Shown in pieces: positions 24,601 to 28,722 of a stretch of 28,722 nt of DNA (the stretch's first letter is position 1; each line of letters starts with the position of its first letter). The position numbers were made by a program, and so were the translations under genes. This stretch comes from a virus. The notes under the pieces were generated by a model. The model saw nothing but the letters and a program-made list of their open reading frames with translations. It made no database searches and was not told where the DNA came from. Location of the stretch: positions 1 to 28,722 of IMG/VR virus record IMGVR_UViG_3300037279_000315. The stretch is one strand, 5' to 3'.

Positions 24601-25289
24601 TGTTCCCTCCAAAACTTGAACTATTGCAAAAAATGCAACTGTTCGAGGATCTACTTGAAACCAATAAATTTAACAATAAAATTGCTAGATCTAAAGAAGA
24701 AGGCAAAAAGACTAGATTAGAGGCTCCCAATAAGGGCGTAATCAAAGAAGAATATTTGGAAATTGAAAAGTATCCTTTGAAAAATGCCGCAGTTCAAAAA
24801 TCAATTTTGCCAAGTCTTTTGGTTGGTCTAACAAATTTGGGCATAAATCACTCAAGTCTAATGGACCGAAAGACAATGTTTAAACAGGCAGTAATGACAA
24901 AAAAGGCCAGAAAAAAACGCCAAGACAACCCCAACGCTAAATTAAACCGAGATGATGGCGACCATTTGCCCCTATTAAACGGAGAAGAATTTGAATTCGT
25001 TGATCAAAAATCAGCAGAAGCATCAGTTAAAGACATTGAATTTGCGGTATTTGGATATGTTGTGGGTACGAGCTTCTTTGACTATAGTGCAAACACAAAA
25101 CAGGCCTTGAAAGTAATTATTGATGTAGATGGGTATGTAAAAGAACATGTTATGTGGCCTAATTACTATTCCGAAAAACTTGAGCATCCTAAAGAATTAA
25201 AAAAGGGCAATATATGTATGTTTTTAATGAAGAAACGCCAGGGTAGCGGTGATCCTGCCGCAATTGAAGAAATCGTAATTGAGGCTTGA
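21675..25289 (+). CDS. dnaE: DnaE-type DNA polymerase III alpha subunit (family C polymerase)
   Basis: 1204 residues, the size of bacterial DnaE (about 1160). The N-terminal PHP domain keeps metal-binding residues: HTH at 8-10, D39 and H42 in SYTDLGH, E65 in GIEFF. The polymerase core shows GPGRGSAAGS (431-440), the catalytic aspartates D476 and D478 in ADIDSD, D642 in KYDFL, SLVRPGPLD, VYQEQV and GRYAFNKSHG. Known role: main replicative DNA synthesis. With an intact-looking PHP domain plus the separate DEDDh exonuclease, it could have two routes to proofreading. The C-terminal 150 residues are divergent, and the usual clamp-binding peptide is not obvious. Most phages carry family A or B polymerases, so a family C enzyme is notable. 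ATGA overlap with the preceding gene. Confidence 0.95.
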   Translation: MTLLISPHTHCESKLTGSPLPSMIKRAVDLGRTHFSYTDLGHLSSCLKAYGQAKAANLKFAAGIEFFFKDSSCPIVVGTKADRCKYFNASIFAKNQDAYQEIVRVVSSNDMPKIKIRDELESLWSWKDLERLSKSDTLLVLGGPHCMVGKAMLADTPELAEKILLKIHSLFQDRLSMSLTCEPWEKKYATVIKIKYKDGTSDSLLSSDLVTTNKARKIKASDLTNRSGHFLVKSKVVGNTFHQVDKEIAEVTEHRGFLPLPVDVTSTINKFFVEMHKKHGIKLLASDYAFYSEKEDHIVQTMVLEGENKLKANLHMKSAQEIQEYLTHKLGLTEEESTKIIGNNNEWAKNFDNFELKYKWRLADAGENPLQQCLEIIKKKGLMRWKDTIWVGRLKEEIEVLAKNGIFDLSPYFLPIHDVINHYEENGRLPGPGRGSAAGSLVAYLMGVTKVNPFTYDLSFNRFYSMDRIKALKLADIDSDLESRDLLVGEDGKSGYLYKRWGNKAAQISTRTKIRLKSAIKDTNRYINGSVEKSIEVFAKSLPDADQGITDEQFIFGMEDDDGNHIDGLIETSEPLQKYANDRPKEWAIVRQALGITRAFSRHACAFVIADKPISEIVPIKDGNVVQYEATAAETAGLIKYDFLVISQLKDIRVCLDLINKKNKEKHKTGYFTNNGVLTYIWDLPTDQKTYESVWGGSTESCWQINTNSMIPFVKGIKPTSIEDLSIILSLVRPGPLDYIDKETGRSMAEEYVHRRDGGEYKDVEILKELIPETHSVLVYQEQVTKIAKQLAGFSGSAAENLREAIGKKKRATILKIKPDFIAGCLKSNKITEEEAQILWDRIVTFGRYAFNKSHGVSYAFVTYACIFLKHNYSLEWWAAVLTNAKEKEISGKLWPYVKHLVAAPDINLSTDEMEIDYANGKIRAKLGVIKGMAAATIDPIVAGRPYKDIEDFVNKEVAGDAVTRKLIHVGVLDSLFPPKLELLQKMQLFEDLLETNKFNNKIARSKEEGKKTRLEAPNKGVIKEEYLEIEKYPLKNAAVQKSILPSLLVGLTNLGINHSSLMDRKTMFKQAVMTKKARKKRQDNPNAKLNRDDGDHLPLLNGEEFEFVDQKSAEASVKDIEFAVFGYVVGTSFFDYSANTKQALKVIIDVDGYVKEHVMWPNYYSEKLEHPKELKKGNICMFLMKKRQGSGDPAAIEEIVIEA

Positions 25290-25314
25290 TTTTAAACAAA
25301 ATAGATGGTACTAT
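25286..25314 (+). promoter_or_regulatory. Sigma-70-like promoter, apparently leaderless, for the subtilisin-like gene
   Basis: TTGATT (25286-25291), 17-nt spacer, TACTAT (25309-25314), then 6 nt (CTTAAT) and ATG at 25321. No Shine-Dalgarno. The -35 and spacer (TTGATTTTAAACAAAATA) closely resemble 20235 (TTGACTTTAAGCCAAAATA). Confidence 0.6.
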
Positions 25315-25320
25315 CTTAAT

Positions 25321-26094
25321 ATGAGACTTACTCCTCTCCTTTTAACCCTACTGTTTGGTCTAACGCAAAACGCGCATTCGGTAGGGTTATCTGGAAAATG
25401 TGTCAAGCGCCAAATACGGATAGCCGTAATCGATACGGGATTTGGCTATAGTGGAATCAAAAAAGACACAAAGCTTTGTGGTATAGGCCATACAGATTTC
25501 TCAAAGGATCATAATTTTATATATATGAGACCACTTAGTAATTTGATCCCCAAAGACACAGTTGGACATGGTACCAATATTGTTGGGATCATAGAGAATT
25601 ACGCCAAAAAATCCAATGTAGATTATTGTATCGTGATCCTTAAATTCTATTCGAAAGATCAAACCGATAAGCAAAATTTGAAAGCTAGCATCGCTGCAAT
25701 ACAATTCGCTACCGAACTTAAAGCGGATTTTATCAATTATTCAGGTGGAGGCCCATCAGAAAACGCAGAAGAAGGACGGGCAGTAAGGAAGTTTCTAGAT
25801 CAGGGCGGAAAGTTCATTGCTGCGGCTGGTAATGATGGAGAAGAGATTGGAACGGGAGATACAGACTTTTATCCAGCAATGTATGACAAACGAATAGTTG
25901 TTGTGGGTAATTTGGACAAGTATGGCGTAAGATCTAAAACATCTAATTACGGCAGATTTGTAAATAGATGGGAAATGGGCGAAGACGTTACGGGTTACGG
26001 GATCAAACTTTCTGGAACTTCGCAAGCAACGGCTGTAGCAACGGGCAAAATACTTGCCGCTAGTGAAAATAAATGCACCTTAAAGAAGAAATAA
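25321..26094 (+). CDS. Subtilisin-like (S8) serine protease with signal peptide
   Basis: 257 residues from ATG 25321. The N-terminus MRLTPLLLTLLFGLTQNAHS is a typical Sec signal peptide, with likely cleavage after A18-H-S or nearby. Catalytic residues of the S8 family are all present: D38 in AVIDTGFG, H83 in GHGTNIVGI, oxyanion N171 in AAGNDG and S234 in SGTSQATAVA. There is no recognisable pro-domain; the mature enzyme would begin almost at once. It is smaller than secreted bacterial subtilisins (about 275 mature plus propeptide). Possible roles are envelope or surface-protein cleavage, virion maturation or superinfection effects; the sequence does not decide. The reading frame extends 42 nt upstream into the polymerase gene, but that extension would spoil the signal peptide. 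Good -35/-10 boxes end 6 nt before the ATG. Confidence 0.85.
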   Translation: MRLTPLLLTLLFGLTQNAHSVGLSGKCVKRQIRIAVIDTGFGYSGIKKDTKLCGIGHTDFSKDHNFIYMRPLSNLIPKDTVGHGTNIVGIIENYAKKSNVDYCIVILKFYSKDQTDKQNLKASIAAIQFATELKADFINYSGGGPSENAEEGRAVRKFLDQGGKFIAAAGNDGEEIGTGDTDFYPAMYDKRIVVVGNLDKYGVRSKTSNYGRFVNRWEMGEDVTGYGIKLSGTSQATAVATGKILAASENKCTLKKK

Positions 26095-26095
26095 G

Positions 26096-26123
26096 TTGCA
26101 TAAAAACAAAATAAGAGTAGGAT
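26096..26123 (+). promoter_or_regulatory. Weaker promoter candidate of the same style
   Basis: TTGCAT (26096-26101), 16-nt spacer, TAGGAT (26118-26123), ATG at 26132, 8 nt after the -10. The spacer repeats ACAAAATA as at 25286. AGGA within the box could instead be a ribosome site, so this one is ambiguous. Confidence 0.3.
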
Positions 26124-26131
26124 AGATAAAG

Positions 26132-26380
26132 ATGGATTTCAAAGAAGACTTTAAGTTAATAAAAAGTAAAGAGATCGATACCGATACCTTTCTTAAAATT
26201 AGTAAAAATTTGATGAGTGGAAGAATTTTCGTAGAATTTTCTTGTAAAAATCCAAATCTCATGATACAAAAGAACTTTGAGGATTCATTATACGGGAAGA
26301 AATTGGCCGATACTTTCTCAAGAAGTATCAAGAACGCAGATCAAATCAGAAAACATTTTGGAATAAAAACGGAGAAATAA
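26132..26380 (+). CDS. Unknown small basic protein
   Basis: 82 residues, not recognised. Starts MDFKEDFKLIKSKEIDTDTF; a strand-like GRIFVEFSCK (30-39) sits between two helices, and the end is basic (IRKHFGIKTEK). No conserved cysteine pattern, signal or membrane segment. It lies between the subtilisin-like gene and the next gene, whose ATG follows its stop by 2 nt, so the two are probably co-transcribed. The start may be read leaderless or from AGGAT 8 nt upstream. Confidence 0.55.
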   Translation: MDFKEDFKLIKSKEIDTDTFLKISKNLMSGRIFVEFSCKNPNLMIQKNFEDSLYGKKLADTFSRSIKNADQIRKHFGIKTEK

Positions 26381-26382
26381 AT

Positions 26383-27156
26383 ATGTCACTAAGCACAATC
26401 CTTCAAGAAATTGAAAAAACATTACCGGTCGCAACACAAGATCTTACTTTGGGAAATGAAAGTACTTTCCGTGGTAGACAAGGAATGAAACGAGCTGCCG
26501 TTGATCGTATTGAACAACTAAAGACAGATTACAAAAAGGCTCTTATCGAATCTACATTTTTTATTATTCTAACAGGTGCCAATCGCACTCTATTTAATGA
26601 AGTGGCTTCTAATCCCGATTTTGAATGCTTTTCGGTAGATCCAGACAGTTTTTACGATGACTTATCGTCTCGTGTGGACGCCAAACTGTTTGGTCGTGAG
26701 TCTACCAAATACCTATTCAATATTGCAAATAATGCTCTCTACGATAAGGCCTTAGAAATTGGTGTAAGCAGGAATTCTATCATGGAAATCAAATTCGATG
26801 AAAGATACAATAGAGCAGTGAAAAACCATCAAGAATTAGCTAACCTATTAAAACTCGCAGTAAATGACCAAATTGGTTCGGAAATCGTTGGGTTAGATGC
26901 TCTCAGTTCAATTGTTGATAGGGCTCTAGCAAAAAAACATGCCGGGTCTATCACCCCAGTATTACTTAATACAGGAGATGAAAATTTCGCCCTAGATCTA
27001 CAAAAAAATCTTACGCGATTAAAGACCAAAACCTTTATTGTGGTTGCTGGAAAGGCATCTAAAACTCTTCAAAATCTTCCTGGAGCGTTTGTTGTTAAAA
27101 ATGTTACGGAAGAAAGTGTTGGCGAAACGCTTAAGTCTATTCGCAGTAAAATCTAA
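26383..27156 (+). CDS. Unknown 257-residue protein
   Basis: Not recognised. Predicted alternation of helices and strands: a helical N-terminus (LSTILQEIEKTLPVA), TFFIILTGANRTLFNEVA (57-74), a helical middle, a strand-rich ITPVLLNTGDENFALDLQKN (190-209) and TFIVVAGKASKTLQNLPGAF (217-236), ending in a helix. TGAN and VVAGKASK recall turns of nucleotide-binding folds, but there is no Walker motif or other catalytic signature. GGAG precedes the ATG. It lies in the segment leading to the ssDNA-binding protein, suggesting a DNA metabolism context. Confidence 0.65.
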   Translation: MSLSTILQEIEKTLPVATQDLTLGNESTFRGRQGMKRAAVDRIEQLKTDYKKALIESTFFIILTGANRTLFNEVASNPDFECFSVDPDSFYDDLSSRVDAKLFGRESTKYLFNIANNALYDKALEIGVSRNSIMEIKFDERYNRAVKNHQELANLLKLAVNDQIGSEIVGLDALSSIVDRALAKKHAGSITPVLLNTGDENFALDLQKNLTRLKTKTFIVVAGKASKTLQNLPGAFVVKNVTEESVGETLKSIRSKI

Positions 27157-27163
27157 GGGAAAT

Positions 27164-27340
27164 ATGGAAAACAATAATAGAGTTGATCTAGAGACACCGG
27201 TAATTACCGCACTAGCAGTGGCATCTAAAACACCATTCTTAACGGCCTTTAAAGCTACTTTAGGTATTGGTTTAGCAAGATTCCTGATGTTTTTTGGTGT
27301 AGTAACAACAATCGTTTTGGCAGTTAAAGTTTTAAAATAA
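27164..27340 (+). CDS. Small membrane protein
   Basis: 58 residues from ATG 27164, not recognised. After an acidic start (MENNNRVDLETP) it is strongly hydrophobic: ITALAVASKTPFLTAFKATLG (14-34) is amphipathic, and IGLARFLMFFGVVTTIVLAVKVLK (35-58) is a clear membrane span with a basic end. AAGGGA lies just upstream of the ATG. In-frame codons further upstream overlap the previous gene in another frame and are not needed. It precedes the ssDNA-binding gene by 9 nt. Small phage membrane proteins of this type can be holin-like or inhibitors, but nothing here proves either. Confidence 0.6.
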   Translation: MENNNRVDLETPVITALAVASKTPFLTAFKATLGIGLARFLMFFGVVTTIVLAVKVLK

Positions 27341-27349
27341 GGAGAAAAT

Positions 27350-28402
27350 ATGGAAGCGACATTTGGAAAAAGAGATTATGCAAAGAAGAATTATTTTAGT
27401 CAAAAAGACGGAAATGTAATTTTTCGAATTATTAAGCCTTTAGAACAATACACGAAAGATACGCATGGATGGGCAAAATTTCACGCAGTAATATTTGGCT
27501 ACAAGAACAGTGAAGGAAAACTACGTCCTTTTCAAAGCGCTCAAGTTAAACGTGATGGGGTAGTATTGGTCGAATGTCCTGCAATGAAACGAATTGAGGA
27601 ACTTACTGCAAAATTAAATAAGGCCAAAGAAGAAGGAAATGATGATTTGGTTGCTAAACTCAGTAAGATAGTGGGTTACGGTGGAAACTACAGTGTTGAC
27701 AAAAATTTTCATATGAATGTTATTGATTTGCAAGGAAATATTGGAGTTTTAAAGCTCAGATCAAAAGCAAAACAGGCATTGGAGGATGAACTTATTAGGC
27801 TTGAACAAGAAGAAGGCGTCAATGCGCTTTCCGATGAAAACGGACGCTTTTTCGTATTCAATCGTTCTGGATCTGGGAATACTACTTCTTTTAAAGTAAG
27901 TGTTTATAAAGAAAAAATTGATGTACCTAATGTAGGTCGCGTTGAACGAGATGTTATTCATAAAATTACTCCAGAACTAAGAGCAAAAATCGACCGTGAA
28001 GCTCAAGATTTAAACAAAATTGCAGCAAAACTTACCGTTGAAGAAATTGCAAGAATTGTTGCTTCAGCAGATATTGCTACGGGCAAGACCCCTGTTTGTG
28101 ATGAACTGTTCGACAATCGCTGGAAAGCAGAACGGGAAGCTCGTGGAGGTTCAAACAATCGTCGCCAAGAAAGTGCTCCGGCAGCTAGTGCTCAAACACA
28201 AGCTCCTGCTGCAGCAGCCTCTACACCGGCCCCTGCAACTCAAACTGCGGCTCCCACTTTTACTGCACCTTCATATGCAGCCCCAGCTACACCTGCAGCG
28301 CAAGCCCCAGTTACGGCTACGACTCCAGCAGCCCCTACATTTGCTGCAGAACAAAGCCACGAAGACTGGTTAAAAGAAATCGGAATTGATCCAAATAGCT
28401 AA
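27350..28402 (+). CDS. Phage single-stranded DNA-binding protein (gp32-like)
   Basis: 350 residues. The core (about 20-205) follows a pattern I associate with large-phage ssDNA-binding proteins: FRIIKPLEQY, HGWAKFHAVIFGYKNSEGKL (39-58) and RPF, KNFHMNVIDLQGNIGVLKL (118-136), then NGRFFVFNRSGSG and EKIDVPNVGRVERDVIHKIT. Residues 276-333 are an Ala/Pro/Thr linker, and the protein ends in an acidic tip (SHEDWLKEIGIDPNS). A flexible linker plus acidic tip is the usual way such proteins recruit partners. It would coat ssDNA for the DnaE-type replicase and recombination enzymes. GGAG precedes the ATG. Assignment rests on pattern memory and architecture, not a search. Confidence 0.7.
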   Translation: MEATFGKRDYAKKNYFSQKDGNVIFRIIKPLEQYTKDTHGWAKFHAVIFGYKNSEGKLRPFQSAQVKRDGVVLVECPAMKRIEELTAKLNKAKEEGNDDLVAKLSKIVGYGGNYSVDKNFHMNVIDLQGNIGVLKLRSKAKQALEDELIRLEQEEGVNALSDENGRFFVFNRSGSGNTTSFKVSVYKEKIDVPNVGRVERDVIHKITPELRAKIDREAQDLNKIAAKLTVEEIARIVASADIATGKTPVCDELFDNRWKAEREARGGSNNRRQESAPAASAQTQAPAAAASTPAPATQTAAPTFTAPSYAAPATPAAQAPVTATTPAAPTFAAEQSHEDWLKEIGIDPNS

Positions 28403-28410
28403 GGAGACTT

Positions 28411-28722
28411 ATGGAATTAAATCCAGAAGTAGATCTGTCCGTAGATATTCATAATCTAACTACAGAGTTTAGAAATTTGCCAGGGCTATTGTTTCGTTAC
28501 TACCAATATAAAGCAAAAATTGAGGCGGTACGAGACAATGCCAAGGCTAGATTAAAAGAAACTAGAGCTGTAGTTTATAAGACCATAAAAAGCGATGTTT
28601 CCGTAAAACATAGCGAAAATAGTATGGAAGCCCAAATTGATTCTCATCCAGATGTTCTAAAGGCCCTAATGAACCTGGTTAAAGCCGAACATGATGCGAC
28701 TACCTGGGCAGGTGCAGTAGAT
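28411..28722 (+). CDS. Unknown coiled-coil protein downstream of ssb (partial, runs off right edge)
   Basis: 104 codons visible. Begins MELNPEVDLSVDIHNLTTEF, then a long helical, Lys/Glu/Arg-rich region (YYQYKAKIEAVRDNAKARLK) and a continuing helix to the edge (ALMNLVKAEHDATTWAGAVD). AAGGAG lies 5 nt before the ATG, 8 nt after the ssDNA-binding gene. I recall similar proteins next to ssDNA-binding genes in large phages; a recombination mediator role (as for T4 UvsY) is an attractive guess from position and small helical make-up, but no motif establishes it. Confidence 0.6.
   Translation, partial: MELNPEVDLSVDIHNLTTEFRNLPGLLFRYYQYKAKIEAVRDNAKARLKETRAVVYKTIKSDVSVKHSENSMEAQIDSHPDVLKALMNLVKAEHDATTWAGAVD

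Noticed and set aside
25279-25320. Upstream start for the subtilisin-like protein
   Set aside because: It would place charged residues before the signal peptide and overlaps the polymerase end; ATG 25321 gives a standard signal peptide.
1-28722. tRNA genes, CRISPR arrays, insertion sequences, integrase or attachment sites
   Set aside because: No cloverleaf-like sequence, spaced direct repeats, transposase or recombinase motifs were found by eye; the short intergenic gaps leave almost no room for them.

Overview
This window reads as part of the genome of a large, AT-rich tailed bacteriophage (or a prophage or metagenomic contig of one). The evidence is a portal protein, a large terminase and a probable small terminase alongside a nearly complete phage replication and recombination set. 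Genes are tightly packed, with many ATGA/GTGA overlaps and no gene-free stretch above about 100 bases. I saw no tRNA, rRNA, CRISPR array, insertion sequence or integrase. The host is not identifiable from the sequence. The likely promoters have bacterial sigma-70 TTGaca/TATaaT-like boxes, and two proteins carry Sec-type signal peptides, so a diderm bacterial host is plausible but unproven.

Layout. Positions 1-6029 are all on the minus strand and look like a head/packaging operon. In transcription order it holds an 85-residue unknown protein, a GroEL-type chaperonin, the large terminase, a beta-rich structural or decoration protein and the portal, which runs off the left edge. A short divergent promoter region (6030-6109) separates this from a long plus-strand block (6110 to the right edge). 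The plus block holds a UvsW-like helicase; a sigma-70-like factor lacking region 4.2; a small coiled-coil protein; a GroES-like co-chaperonin; a Cys-rich protein; an SbcD/gp47-type nuclease; an unknown; a probable small terminase; a signal-peptide-bearing ClpP-like protease; two zinc-binding small proteins; an SbcC/gp46-type ATPase; small unknowns; a RuvC-like resolvase; two low-complexity proteins; an RNase H-fold exonuclease with a zinc ribbon; a DnaQ-like (DEDDh) exonuclease; two unknowns; a DnaE-type replicative polymerase; a signal-peptide-bearing subtilisin-like protease; two unknowns; a small membrane protein; a ssDNA-binding protein; and the start of a coiled-coil protein.

How they fit together. 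DnaE polymerase, separate DEDDh exonuclease, ssDNA-binding protein, helicase, SbcCD-like pair and RuvC-like resolvase form a self-supplied replication-recombination apparatus. The sigma-like factor and two apparent promoter styles suggest timed transcription. The chaperonin sits with the head genes and its likely co-chaperonin is on the other strand, suggesting a phage-owned folding machine for virion proteins.

Most unusual points: (1) a GroEL/GroES-like pair split between opposite-strand operons; (2) at least four genes whose start codon lies 6-8 bases after a good -10 box, with a -35 box and no Shine-Dalgarno, i.e. probable leaderless mRNAs; (3) a sigma factor ending where the region 4 helix-turn-helix should begin; (4) two putatively exported serine proteases of unrelated families; (5) an SbcC homologue with two different tandem-repeat arrays flanking its zinc hook.
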